In this document: positions 18,815-27,735 of the stretch, piece by piece | Layout of the letters: each line of letters opens with the position of its first letter | Numbering within the stretch: position 1 is the stretch's first letter | Assembly (NCBI RefSeq): GCF_014696135.1 | Contig: NZ_JACJPP010000015.1 | Coordinates: 248,001-312,000 of the forward strand | From: Nodosilinea sp. FACHB-141 | GTDB taxonomy: Bacteria; Cyanobacteriota; Cyanobacteriia; Phormidesmidales; Phormidesmidaceae | Length of the DNA stretch: 64,000 nucleotides | Direction: 5' to 3' | Notes under the pieces: model-generated | Databases searched by the model: none | What the model saw: only the letters and a program-made list of their open reading frames with translations | What the model was told of the DNA's origin: nothing | Position numbers and translations under genes: made by a program

Positions 18815-19105
18815 ATGTTGTGTTTGCCATATTTGGTGTCGTCTGCCCAGAACCGGGAGGCGACCAGTCCGCTATTGCTTGCGAATCCAGAAGCCCAGCC
18901 GGGGCGAGAGCGGTTGCGTCATTTGGTGATTGGCTCGCCGGAAGGGGTGCGAGGGGCTATCAACTACCTGCATCTGCTCCAGTACGCCGAGCAGCGGGAG
19001 TGGAGCCGGTTGGTGACGATACCGCGATCGGGGATTTTGATTACCCCAGAGCAGGGGGAGGTGTTTAGTCTGCTGAGGCGCGATGGTCGGAGACCGGAGC
19101 TTTAG
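18815..19105 (+). CDS. Small protein (96 aa) led by the structured RNA; paralogue of the 55.4 kb gene
   Basis: A protein of unknown function. The start ATG at 18815 has a Shine-Dalgarno GGAAGGA 8 bp upstream. The core RHLVIGSPEGVRGAINYLHL, then LQYAEQREWS, matches the product of 55361-55666 at RH, GS, G, I, LH, L, Y and WS, so the two are paralogues. No catalytic motif, signal peptide or membrane segment is seen. Expression is probably set by the leader RNA and its terminator. It lies just upstream of the TIR-GUN4 gene with a 90-130 bp gap, which may be chance. Confidence 0.65.
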   Translation: MLCLPYLVSSAQNREATSPLLLANPEAQPGRERLRHLVIGSPEGVRGAINYLHLLQYAEQREWSRLVTIPRSGILITPEQGEVFSLLRRDGRRPEL

Positions 19106-19235
19106 GATAGTCAGCAGTTAATCTGACGCCCAGGGATAGGGTGCTTTGAGGTGCCCTGTCCCTACCTGGGTGGCTTTACCCCAGGCTGGAGAACTATGAT
19201 TGACAGAAAGCAACCCTCGAAATGCGAGTCCAGGC

Positions 19236-21602
19236 ATGTCAATCGACGCAGTGACCGTCTTTTTCTCTTACTCCCACAAAGATGAAGCCCTGCGGGATGA
19301 GCTAGCAAATCATCTGGAAATCCTAAAGTGGAACGGTGATATTAGCGCTTGGCACGATCGCCAGATTTTGCCAGGAGATGAATGGGACCGCGAAATAAAA
19401 GGCAGCCTGAATTCAGCTCAAGTTATTTTGCTGCTGATTAGCTCAGACTTTATTGCCTCTCGCTACTGCCGCGATATTGAAATTACTCGGGCTATGGAAC
19501 GCCATGAATCCGGGGAAGCTTGCGTTATTCCAGTAATTTTGCGCAAGTGCATGTGGTCGTTTGCCCCTTTTGGTAAGCTGCAAGCCTTACCCAAAAATGC
19601 TGTCCCGGTTACTGACTCTGCGATCTGGCCTACCAAAGACGACGCTTTTACCAATATTGCTGAAGGCATTAGGAAAGCAGCTAACGATATCCGGCAACAG
19701 TTAATTGCCGCAAGGCAAGCCAAGGTTGACCAGTACGAAACTACCTATCAGCAAGCCATTCAACAAGGATATCCCTTAGGTGAAGGAGCGCAAAGTAAGC
19801 TCAACCGTTTGCAAGTAGCGCTGGGCCTCTCCGAAGCTGATATTGCCCCGATTGTGACTCGGTTAGCGGCCCAATATGGCGAAGCGCGGCAAAAGCTAGA
19901 GCGGTATCGCCATGAGGTACGCCTCTGCCTGCAAGAGGATGGGGGTGAAATTTCCCCGTTCAGCCGCAGCATCTTAAATGGTTTTCGCGTCAACTTTGAG
20001 CTGACCTCCGAAGAAGCTAAGGCCGTTGAACAGGAAGAATTAGCACCTTATCGAGCCAGGGTAGAGGCGGTGGAGCAATACTCTAAAGTCTTTGCTGATG
20101 CACTGGCTCATGAAAATCCACCCAGTGAAGCGATGCGTCAGCAGATGCAGCGATTTCAGAGCACACTGGGGCTAAGCGATGACGACGTGCAAGCGATCGA
20201 GGCTCCTCTACTGCAAGCCGCTGCAAGCCGAAAGCTAGAACAAGAACAGGCAGATTATGCCAACAATCTCCATCGCTATGAGCAAGAGTTCATCAAGGCA
20301 GTTGAGACTCGGTATCCCCTCAGTCAACGAGTGCTTGAGTTATTGCAGATATTGCAACAGCAGCTTGGGCTTAGTGACGCAGATATTGCTCCCATAGAGG
20401 AGCCCATTCGAGAAGCGGCAGAGGCTAGGCATCAGCAGCAATTGAGGACTCAAGAAGAAGCTGAACAAGGGCGTAGTAATATCGAAGATGACTTCATCAA
20501 GTCAGAAGAAGGAATCAACAACCCCAAACCGTTGCCACCAGAAGTCAGCCGTAAAGATCTGCATGACTGCGACCCCACAAAAATACTTTTTCTCAAAAAT
20601 GTACGTGATCCCAATGGGGGCTGGGCTTACGACATTAACCGCATTCGAGATATCAGCGGTTTAGTTGAGAATCGTGTGTTTGAGCTGTTTTGGTTGCAAA
20701 CTAGCAAAGGAGCAAAAACAGCATCCAAAGGTGAACTGATGCTGTTAAACCAACATGCAAAAATTACCCATGTTGTTGAAATTCTCGATGATGATGTTAG
20801 GGAAAATGAGGCGGGCTATTTTCGCTGGGTACGAGTAGTCTGGATGCCCGAGGCAGAGAAAGATTGGTCCCAGCTTCCTCATCAAAGAGACATTATTGGC
20901 TTCGAGCCACCTACGATGGGCGGTGGAACAGCTTACTCGTTTGCAAATCTCAGCAAGTTCCAAGAAACGTGGAATAGTCTCGAAGCTTTTCAGCAACATG
21001 TTTTTCAAGTATTGACAGGTGCAGAACCACCTATGCTTGATGAGGTAGATGAAAGCCTCAGTTCTGAACGATTTGGCGCTAACTACTACGCCAAATTGCG
21101 AGACCTTCTAGCAGCAAAAGACTGGCAAGCTGCCGATAAGGAAACCCTTGACTGCCTGTTGCAGGTAATGGATCGTCAGCAAAAAGGTTGGCTACAAAGG
21201 GAGGACATCACAAACTTTCCCTGCCTAGATTTGCGCAATATTGATCACCTGTGGGTGAAATACAGCAATGGTAAATTTGGCTTTAGTGTACAGCAGGAAG
21301 TCTGGCAGAGCTGTGGTAGCCCAACCACTTCATTTATTAACAAGGAGTGGGATAAGTTCGGTGTAGCTGTAGGCTGGCGGACTAAAGGATTTTTAAGTAT
21401 AGGTGGGGATTGGTTGTTATATTCACAACTTACTTTCGGGCTGTCAGCACCTAAGGGTCACCTTCCTGGGGTTTTTTTGGCGGAGCAAGGTGGGCTGATG
21501 ATGAGAGGTGGACGTACTTCTAGTCGGGAGTCGTTGTGGGCTGTGGGTGTCGGTTCGCGTGTGTCTTCTCTCGGGTCAAGACTTGCAGACTGTAGCAGAT
21601 GA
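19236..21602 (+). CDS. TIR - helical repeats - EVE/PUA-like - GUN4 multidomain protein
   Basis: A large probable effector or sensor. From the ATG at 19236 it has 788 residues; a TTG at 19200 with GGAG upstream would add 12. Residues 6-155 form a TIR domain (VFFSYSHKDE, and YCRDIEITRAMERHE with E82 as the probable catalytic glutamate), so NAD cleavage is possible. Residues 168-400 hold four degenerate helical repeats ending in GLSDADIAPIE-type motifs. Residues 448-595 resemble an EVE/PUA-like nucleotide-binding fold, a weaker call. Residues 616-745 are a GUN4 domain (NFPCLDLRNIDHLWVKYSNG, GKFGFSVQ, APKGHLP), which in other proteins binds tetrapyrroles. The last 45 residues are low-complexity Gly/Ser/Arg/Leu, encoded by G/T-rich DNA. 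Confidence 0.85.
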   Translation: MSIDAVTVFFSYSHKDEALRDELANHLEILKWNGDISAWHDRQILPGDEWDREIKGSLNSAQVILLLISSDFIASRYCRDIEITRAMERHESGEACVIPVILRKCMWSFAPFGKLQALPKNAVPVTDSAIWPTKDDAFTNIAEGIRKAANDIRQQLIAARQAKVDQYETTYQQAIQQGYPLGEGAQSKLNRLQVALGLSEADIAPIVTRLAAQYGEARQKLERYRHEVRLCLQEDGGEISPFSRSILNGFRVNFELTSEEAKAVEQEELAPYRARVEAVEQYSKVFADALAHENPPSEAMRQQMQRFQSTLGLSDDDVQAIEAPLLQAAASRKLEQEQADYANNLHRYEQEFIKAVETRYPLSQRVLELLQILQQQLGLSDADIAPIEEPIREAAEARHQQQLRTQEEAEQGRSNIEDDFIKSEEGINNPKPLPPEVSRKDLHDCDPTKILFLKNVRDPNGGWAYDINRIRDISGLVENRVFELFWLQTSKGAKTASKGELMLLNQHAKITHVVEILDDDVRENEAGYFRWVRVVWMPEAEKDWSQLPHQRDIIGFEPPTMGGGTAYSFANLSKFQETWNSLEAFQQHVFQVLTGAEPPMLDEVDESLSSERFGANYYAKLRDLLAAKDWQAADKETLDCLLQVMDRQQKGWLQREDITNFPCLDLRNIDHLWVKYSNGKFGFSVQQEVWQSCGSPTTSFINKEWDKFGVAVGWRTKGFLSIGGDWLLYSQLTFGLSAPKGHLPGVFLAEQGGLMMRGGRTSSRESLWAVGVGSRVSSLGSRLADCSR

Positions 21603-21830
21603 GCGCTTCAGCCGTTTCAAGAGTTTTGTTTCAAGTTCGCTGGCTACGTAAACATAGGCTTTTTAGAAATTTATCACCTGGTACTGGAGCGAGTCCCTTT
21701 CCCTACGTGACGTTGTAAAATTGGATACTTGCGATCTTAGGTTAAGGGCATTCGCCATCACAATTTTTCTGGCAGCTTCGTGAATTTCATCAGGGGGGCT
21801 TGCCAGTTAAACCTCTGTAGATCCTATGTC

Positions 21831-22068
21831 ATGCCTCATCAGGCTATAACCATACAACTCTCCATTCCTGAATCCATTATTTAATCTATTCGGATACCGG
21901 AGGGCCGTGTGGAAGCAGAGCTGCCAAAAGAGCTAGCCCTCTACTCCCAAGAGCTACTATCCTTTGGCGAACCCCGCGAACTAGCCGGCTTATACCACTG
22001 GGAATTTATCCAGTTTTTAGGAGAGCGCCAGCTCCCCCGACACTATTCATGAAACCGAACTCGCAGAA
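21831..22068 (+). pseudogene. Broken UPF0175-family antitoxin gene
   Basis: The reading frame from ATG 21831 gives MPHQAITIQLSIPESII, then a TAA at 21882, then in the same frame RIPEGRVEAELPKELALYSQ, ELLSFGEPRELAGLYHWEF and LGERQLPRHY before another stop. A shift there restores HETELAEDMEG. This is the UPF0175 antitoxin pattern, which normally pairs with a DUF3368 PIN-domain toxin. One stop and one frameshift make it a pseudogene. Confidence 0.75.
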
Positions 22069-22083
22069 GATATGGAGGGGAGT

Positions 22084-22161
22084 ATGCCTGTCGTCAGTGA
22101 CACCTCACCATTACTCAACCTGGCGATAATTGACTATCCAGTCATATTTTTTGCGGGCTGA
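22084..22161 (+). pseudogene. Truncated DUF3368 (PIN-domain) toxin fragment
   Basis: The frame from ATG 22084 gives MPVVSDTSPLLNLAIIDYPV, the standard N-terminus of DUF3368 VapC-like nucleases with the first catalytic Asp (D6), and stops after 25 codons. It follows the broken UPF0175 gene directly, the normal gene order of this toxin-antitoxin family. The rest of the toxin is gone. Confidence 0.75.
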
Positions 22162-22301
22162 AGTTTCTCATGTCCCAGGCCAAGTCTTCATCCGATGCCT
22201 CAGAGGGGAGATGCCACCCAAACGGCAGACCGCCCAAAATTCTGGCCGTGCGATACTTAAGGTAGGCCAGCATGGCCTAGCGAGGTTTAAGGAGATATGC
22301 T

Positions 22302-24053
22302 GTGGCCAGCCAAATTATTGACAAAAAGCTCCACGCCTATCGAGACGACCTCGATCGCTTGCTAGAGCGCGTGCAGGCCCTAGCCACCACCATCAACAAC
22401 CCTAACTTGCAGCGCACCACCCACAACCTGCGCCGCAACATCAACGAGCCATTTTTGTTTGTGGTGGTAGGCGAGGTCAAGGCGGGCAAGAGCAGCTTTG
22501 TCAACGCCCTGCTCGACGCTGAGGTGTGCGCCACCGATATTGAGCCCTGCACCGACTCGATTCAGCAGATTATCTACGCTGAGCAAGAATTTGTCGAACA
22601 GGTAGAGCCTAACCTACGCAAAATTGGGCGACCCATCCCTATTTTGCAAGACATTTCGATTGTGGATACGCCGGGCACCAACACGGTAGTCGCTGAGCAC
22701 CAGATCATCACCGAGCGCTACATTCCCAATAGCGACCTAACCTTCTTTGTGCTGTTTGGCAAAAACCCTTACCAAAAGAGCGCCTGGGACTTTTTAGATT
22801 TTGTCAGCGCTGAGTGGCGCAAGAAGGTGGTGTTCATTCTCCAGCAGGCGGATCTGCTGCGCCCCCCCGACCTGCAAACCAACATCGAACGGGTGAAAGA
22901 ATACGCCTACCAAAAGCAGATCAAAGCCCCGATCATCTTTCCCACCTCGGCAGCGCTAGAGCAGGAGGGCGACACGGCCAACAGCGGCTTTGAGCCGGTG
23001 CGCCAATACATTCAAGCAATGGTGTCGTCGGGGGAGAGCTACAAGATTAAGCTGCGATCGGTGAGCCAAACCACCCAGCAGATTATTGACCTGCTGAATG
23101 GCGATGTGGAGGCGCTGAGTCGGCAGTTGGTTGCCGATCGCGCCACATCTCAGAGCATTCGCTCCAAAATCGATGCGGGCAGGGGGCGATCGCGCTACGA
23201 GATCAACACCCTAGCCGATCGCCTAGCGGCCCGTTACGAAATCATCTCGGCTCGCATTAAGCGCGACTTTCGCGAGAGCCTGTCGGTGACGATGGTGATG
23301 CGGCGATCCTTTGTTGGCATCTTTAATCAGAACGAGTCGATGCAGGCCTGGGTCGATGAGTTTCAGGAGCGCTGCGCCCGCGACCTGCGCGAGTCGCTAG
23401 AAGAAGCCTCACATGAGGGCGCGCAGCACTTCGTTGACGGCATTCGCCAGCTGTTTGACGGGCTCAACCAAGACCTCGAGAGCGTCAAAACCCAGCGCAT
23501 TGAGAGCAGCCACATTTCCCTCAAGGTGCTAGAGCGTCGCCAGGAGGTGATCGAAAGCGTCATGGCCAAGGTCAAAAATTTGATGGCTGACCAGGGTCTG
23601 GGGGACTTGCTGTCTACCCAGGCGGGGGACATGGCCACCGAGATCGTCGGCGGGGCAATCATGGCAGTGGCGGGCACTATTTTGCACATCCTTGAGTTTG
23701 CGGTCGCCGAGGCCATTCTCAGCGCCATTGGCATTGCCTTTGCTGGGGTGGGGGTGGTGGTGCTGGCAGTCGGTATTCTCTGGCAGCGCAACCGCATTGT
23801 CGCCAAGTTTGAGCAGGCGCTAGACAGTGAGAAAGATCGTTTTCAGCAGGAGGTGGCCAGCCGCTTAAACGAGAAGCTGGGGCTGATCTACGAAGAAGTG
23901 GAGCGCATCTTTACCCAGTTCTATGACTATGTGGCACGCGAGGAAGAAGCGGTGCAGCCGGTGATTGACCAATACACCGCGATTAAGCAGGAGGCGGCAG
24001 CGTTGTTTAGCTCTAAGGTGTTGGGTGAAGCAGGGGCAGAGAAGCGGTCATGA
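22302..24053 (+). CDS. Bacterial dynamin-like GTPase
   Basis: A membrane-remodelling GTPase of 583 residues. The GTG start at 22302 follows the strong Shine-Dalgarno AGGAGA. The G1 P-loop is GEVKAGKSS (57-65), G3 is VDTPGTN (121-127) and G4 is QQADLL (181-186). A long helical stalk follows. A strongly hydrophobic segment at about 446-493 could be two membrane helices, as in FZL/BDLP-type proteins. The stop overlaps the start of the AtzG-like gene (ATGA), and that in turn overlaps atzE, so the three are translated as a coupled unit. Why a dynamin-like protein should be coupled to an amidase is unclear. Confidence 0.9.
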   Translation: MASQIIDKKLHAYRDDLDRLLERVQALATTINNPNLQRTTHNLRRNINEPFLFVVVGEVKAGKSSFVNALLDAEVCATDIEPCTDSIQQIIYAEQEFVEQVEPNLRKIGRPIPILQDISIVDTPGTNTVVAEHQIITERYIPNSDLTFFVLFGKNPYQKSAWDFLDFVSAEWRKKVVFILQQADLLRPPDLQTNIERVKEYAYQKQIKAPIIFPTSAALEQEGDTANSGFEPVRQYIQAMVSSGESYKIKLRSVSQTTQQIIDLLNGDVEALSRQLVADRATSQSIRSKIDAGRGRSRYEINTLADRLAARYEIISARIKRDFRESLSVTMVMRRSFVGIFNQNESMQAWVDEFQERCARDLRESLEEASHEGAQHFVDGIRQLFDGLNQDLESVKTQRIESSHISLKVLERRQEVIESVMAKVKNLMADQGLGDLLSTQAGDMATEIVGGAIMAVAGTILHILEFAVAEAILSAIGIAFAGVGVVVLAVGILWQRNRIVAKFEQALDSEKDRFQQEVASRLNEKLGLIYEEVERIFTQFYDYVAREEEAVQPVIDQYTAIKQEAAALFSSKVLGEAGAEKRS

Positions 24054-24244
24054 CCTCTGAACCCTCCGACTTCGACACGGCTACCTATGTAGATCTGATG
24101 GCGGCAACGCTGGGGCTAACTATTCCCGACGAAATTAAGGCGGGGGTGGTGGCGAATGTGGAGCATATTTTTGCGATCGCCCAGCCCGTCCTCACCTTCC
24201 CGCTGCCCGACACCATAGAAAGCGCCGCCACCTTTGAGCCATGA
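24050..24244 (+). CDS. AtzG-like small subunit (DUF4089)
   Basis: A 64-residue protein of the AtzG-like family, which stabilises AtzE-type amidases in a heterotetramer. The pattern YVDLMAATLGLTIPDE, then VVANVEHIFAIAQPVL, is typical. It overlaps the upstream dynamin-like gene by 4 bp and the downstream atzE-like gene by 4 bp. The direct pairing with AtzE is as in known 1-carboxybiuret hydrolase loci. Confidence 0.88.
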   Translation: MTSEPSDFDTATYVDLMAATLGLTIPDEIKAGVVANVEHIFAIAQPVLTFPLPDTIESAATFEP

Positions 24245-25608
24245 CCCAACCGCCCGATGCTCTGGCCCTGGCTGCTGCCATCAAAGCCGGGAGCCTATCT
24301 GCTGTGACCGTATTGGAGGCAACGCTGGCGGATATTGCCGATCGCAATCCAGCGCTTAACTGTTTCACGGCGGTGACGGCGGCTAGGGCGCGATCGCAGG
24401 CTCAGGCCATTGACGATGCGCTCGCCGCAGGCGAAGACCCCGGCCCCCTGGCCGGGGTTCCCTTTGCGGTCAAAAACCTGTTCGCCATCGAGGGCCTGAC
24501 TACGATAGCGGGAGCCAAACTCAACCAGGGCAATCCCCCCGCGACGCAGGATGCTACCGTGCTCACTCGCCTGCAACAGGCCGGGGCCGTCCTAGTCGGC
24601 GCACTGAATATGGATGAGTATGCCTACGGGTTTGTCACCATCAACGCCCACTTTGGCACCACCCCCAACCCCCACGACCCCAATCGCATGTCGGGCGGCT
24701 CCTCTGGTGGATCGGCGGCGGCGATTGCAGCGGGCCTAGTCCCCTTCACCCTGGGCTCCGACACCAATGGCTCGATTCGGGTGCCCGCTTCGCTGTGCGG
24801 CGTGTATGGGTTAAAGCCTACCTATGGAAGGCTTTCGCGGGCGGGAGCGTTTTTGTTTTCGAGCAGTTTGGATCATGTGGGGCCGCTGGCGCGATCGCTC
24901 CCCGACCTCGCCACCATTTACGACATCATGCAGGGGCCAGACCCAGCTGATCCCGTCTGTACCCAACGGCCCCCAGAACTCGTTGTTCCAGCCCTTACCC
25001 AAGGCATTGATGGCCTGCGAATTGCTCAATTAGGTGGTCATTTTGAACGCGGCATGGAGCCTTTGGTCAGAGACGTTCTGAGTGATGTACTTCAGGCTTT
25101 GGATATTTCTGAGTTAGTGGAGTTTCCTGAAACCCATCGGGCTAGGGCTGCCGCCTATATCATCACCGCCTGCGAGGGTAGCCAACTCCACCTCGATCGC
25201 CTGCGCCAAAGCCCGATGGAGTTTGACCCGGCTACGCGCGATCGCTTTCTCGCTGGGGCTATGCTCCCCGCCGCCTGGTATTTGCAGGCTCAAAGACTGC
25301 GGCGGTGGTACCGCGATCGCGTCCGCGAGGTCTTTCAGAATTACGATATCCTAATCACCCCCACCACCCCCTGCGTGGCCCCACCCCTCGACCAAACTAC
25401 CCTAGACATTGACGGCGAAACCTACCCCCTGCGTCCTCACCTGGGCTTTTACACCCAGCCTCTTTCCTTTATTGGGCTGCCGGTGTTGTCAGTACCCATT
25501 CACCGTCCGGGCCAACTTCCCGTCGGCATTCAGCTGATCGCCGCACCATATCAGGAGGCGAAGTTGTTTCAGGTCGCGGCGTGGTTAGCGGGTCAGAAAA
25601 AGTTTTGA
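24241..25608 (+). CDS. AtzE-family amidohydrolase (amidase signature)
   Basis: An amidase-signature hydrolase of 455 residues. The Ser-cisSer-Lys triad is visible: K78 in AVKNL, S154 in SGGSSGGS and the nucleophile S178 in DTNGSIR; the 24-residue spacing between the serines is standard. With the adjacent AtzG-like subunit this is the arrangement of 1-carboxybiuret hydrolase, which acts in cyanuric acid/biuret breakdown. In cyanobacteria the real substrate may be another small amide in nitrogen scavenging. No allophanate hydrolase or urea genes are nearby. Confidence 0.88.
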   Translation: MTQPPDALALAAAIKAGSLSAVTVLEATLADIADRNPALNCFTAVTAARARSQAQAIDDALAAGEDPGPLAGVPFAVKNLFAIEGLTTIAGAKLNQGNPPATQDATVLTRLQQAGAVLVGALNMDEYAYGFVTINAHFGTTPNPHDPNRMSGGSSGGSAAAIAAGLVPFTLGSDTNGSIRVPASLCGVYGLKPTYGRLSRAGAFLFSSSLDHVGPLARSLPDLATIYDIMQGPDPADPVCTQRPPELVVPALTQGIDGLRIAQLGGHFERGMEPLVRDVLSDVLQALDISELVEFPETHRARAAAYIITACEGSQLHLDRLRQSPMEFDPATRDRFLAGAMLPAAWYLQAQRLRRWYRDRVREVFQNYDILITPTTPCVAPPLDQTTLDIDGETYPLRPHLGFYTQPLSFIGLPVLSVPIHRPGQLPVGIQLIAAPYQEAKLFQVAAWLAGQKKF

Positions 25609-25648
25609 ATGTTTGATTTTGTTCGCGAAGCGACTCCAGAGGAGTAAT

Positions 25649-25674
25649 GTTGAATTCTCGCTCAACAATTCAAC
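25649..25674. terminator. Hairpin between atzE-like and ppk2 (convergent)
   Basis: GTTGAATT and AATTCAAC form a perfect 8-bp stem around a 10-base loop between two convergent genes. It is a plausible shared terminator. Confidence 0.45.
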
Positions 25675-25686
25675 ACTCAAAACTGT

Positions 25687-26583
25687 TCACTCCTCACTCT
25701 CCAACATCACCCTCGCCTCATGCAGCCGCTCCATGTGATTGTCCTCTAGCACGGGAAAGGCCAGGTTGAGGGACTTCAGCTTTTGGCACACCAAGCTGGC
25801 CACCGCCAAACGGGTAAACCACTTATTGTCGGCCGGAATAATATGCCAGGGAGCCCAGTCGGTGCTGGTGTGGGTAAACACGTCTTCGTAGGCGGCCATA
25901 TAGTCTTTCCAGCGGCCCCGTTCTTGCACATCGGAGATGGCAAACTTCCAGTTTTTTTCGGGGCGATCGATGCGTTCTAGAAATCGTCTCTTTTGCTCTT
26001 CTTTTGAGACGTTGAGAAAGAACTTCATCACCACGATGCCGTTATTGACCAGGTATTTTTCGAAGTTGTTGATCTCCTCAAAGCGCTGCTGCCAAATGTG
26101 TTTGCCCAGGGTGCTCTGGGGTAGCTGCTGCTGGTCTAGCAACCCAGGGCGCACTCGCACCACCAGCACCTCTTCGTAATACGAACGATTAAAAATGCCG
26201 ATGTTGCCGCGCTCAGGCAGGGCTTTGAACGATCGCCACAGGTAGTCGTGGTCCAGCTCTTCGCTAGAGGGCTGCTTGAAGCTAAACACCTGGCAGCCCT
26301 GGGGGTTAACTCCCGACATCACATGCTTAATGGTGCTGTCTTTGCCCGCCGCATCCATTGCTTGAAAGACCAGCAGTAGGGCGTAGGTGTTTTGGGCGTA
26401 GAGCACGTTTTGGTAGCTTGCCAGTTCTTCGACGCTCTGCTGCAAAAGCTCTTTAGCCGTCTTTTTATTAAAGTCACCGGTAAAGCTGGGGTCAAAGTCT
26501 TTGAGCTTGACCCGGTGGCTGGGCTTGACCACCATCGAGTCGGGGTTGAGGGCAGCGAGAAACGATTTAGAGTCCATGGACAT
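25687..26583 (-). CDS. ppk2: Polyphosphate kinase 2 (single-domain PPK2)
   Basis: Transfers phosphate between polyphosphate and nucleotides. The 298 residues form a single PPK2 domain with Walker A in MDAAGKDSTIKH (about 76-87), Walker B-like IFNRSYYEEVLVVRV and the lid region with RRFLERI and DRPEKNWKF. The sequence resembles short class III-type PPK2 enzymes, which make ATP or GTP from AMP, ADP or GMP plus polyphosphate; the class call is tentative. It is a single gene convergent with the amidase and divergent from the DUF72 gene. Confidence 0.9.
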   Translation of the reverse strand: MSMDSKSFLAALNPDSMVVKPSHRVKLKDFDPSFTGDFNKKTAKELLQQSVEELASYQNVLYAQNTYALLLVFQAMDAAGKDSTIKHVMSGVNPQGCQVFSFKQPSSEELDHDYLWRSFKALPERGNIGIFNRSYYEEVLVVRVRPGLLDQQQLPQSTLGKHIWQQRFEEINNFEKYLVNNGIVVMKFFLNVSKEEQKRRFLERIDRPEKNWKFAISDVQERGRWKDYMAAYEDVFTHTSTDWAPWHIIPADNKWFTRLAVASLVCQKLKSLNLAFPVLEDNHMERLHEARVMLESEE

Positions 26584-26769
26584 GCCTAGTGGTAATCTTC
26601 CCCAGAGATGTGGTCTAAAGCATAACTAACCTGGGCCAGGCCTGCCCTCTGTCTGTCTCAACCCTTAACCTATTGCTTTGCATCGCGCCGCTGGCTCCAC
26701 ATGACTCTTCCCAGAGATGGCTGGTATTAAGTCAGAATTGGAAGACACAGACGATCGGGGACGGCAGCA

Positions 26770-27666
26770 ATGGCGGGGTCTTATTTTACTGGGTGCGCGG
26801 TGTGGGCGTTCAAAGACTGGGTTGGCAGCTTCTATCCCAAAGGCAGTAAAGCGGGGGATTTTTTGCGGCTGTACGGCGATCGCATGACTGCTGTCGAGGG
26901 CAATACCACCTTTTACTCCATGCCCGATGCCAAAACCATCAATCGCTGGGCCGCCACTATGCCCCCCGGATTTCGGTTTTGCCCCAAGCTGCCCCGCGCC
27001 TTCTCTCACCAGGGTAAGCTGATGCCCTTTGTAGAAGAGTCTCACCGCTTTATACAAACCCTAATGCCTTTGGGAGACCGGCTGGGGCCGCTGTTCATTC
27101 AGCTGCCGCCCACCTACAGCCCCGAACAGATTGGTGATTTGAGAGAATTTCTCGCCCGCTGGCCCCGGCAGCAGAATCCCATTGCCGTGGAGGTGCGCCA
27201 CTTCGACTGGTTTGCCGAGCCCCACGCCACCCGCCTGAACCAGATGCTCACCAGCCTAGGTGTAGGTCGAGTGCTGCTAGACACGCGCCCCGTCTACGAC
27301 TGTATCGACACCCCCAACGACGACCCGCAAATTGGCTCAGAGCGCAAGAAACCCAGGGTACCGCTTCAGCCCGAGGTGACGGCTCCGTTCACGATTGTGC
27401 GCTACATCAGCCACCCCGACCTAGCCTACAACCAGACCTATTTTGATGAATGGGTGCCCCGACTGCACCAGTGGCTAGAGGCCGGTACCGACGTGTATTT
27501 CTTTGCCCACTGCCCTCAAGAGGCCAGGTCGCCAGCGGTGGCCCGCGAGGTCTATCACCAGCTTCAGCAGGCCGGGGCCACCCTGCCCCCTCTGCTGTGG
27601 GATATAGCCGAACAACAAAAAGCCGAGGAAGACAACTCCTCGGCTCAGCTCAGTTTGTTTGGATAA
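26770..27666 (+). CDS. DUF72 domain protein
   Basis: A 298-residue TIM-barrel protein of the DUF72 family. Typical marks are the early FTGCAVWAFKDWVGSFYP, GNTTFYSMP, FRFCPKLPRAFSH and PIAVEVRHFDWF, plus the late YFFAHCPQEARSPAVARE. The function of the family is unknown; the fold suggests a hydrolase or isomerase of a sugar or nucleic acid component. It is a single gene, divergent from ppk2, and ends at a long inverted repeat shared with DUF4327. Confidence 0.9.
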   Translation: MAGSYFTGCAVWAFKDWVGSFYPKGSKAGDFLRLYGDRMTAVEGNTTFYSMPDAKTINRWAATMPPGFRFCPKLPRAFSHQGKLMPFVEESHRFIQTLMPLGDRLGPLFIQLPPTYSPEQIGDLREFLARWPRQQNPIAVEVRHFDWFAEPHATRLNQMLTSLGVGRVLLDTRPVYDCIDTPNDDPQIGSERKKPRVPLQPEVTAPFTIVRYISHPDLAYNQTYFDEWVPRLHQWLEAGTDVYFFAHCPQEARSPAVAREVYHQLQQAGATLPPLLWDIAEQQKAEEDNSSAQLSLFG

Positions 27667-27735
27667 ATATAGCGATGGCCACTGCGCTTAGGACTCGCAT
27701 TACGGCCATTGGCAAAAACTGAGGCGGCGCACTGG

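Noticed and set aside
21468..21602. Diversity-generating retroelement target
   Set aside because: No reverse transcriptase or template repeat is present in this window, so only a biased tail can be claimed.
21603..21830. Gene remnant on the minus strand (SPPDEIHEAARKIVMANAL)
   Set aside because: About 48 codons are open and look protein-like, but there is no start and I cannot name a family.
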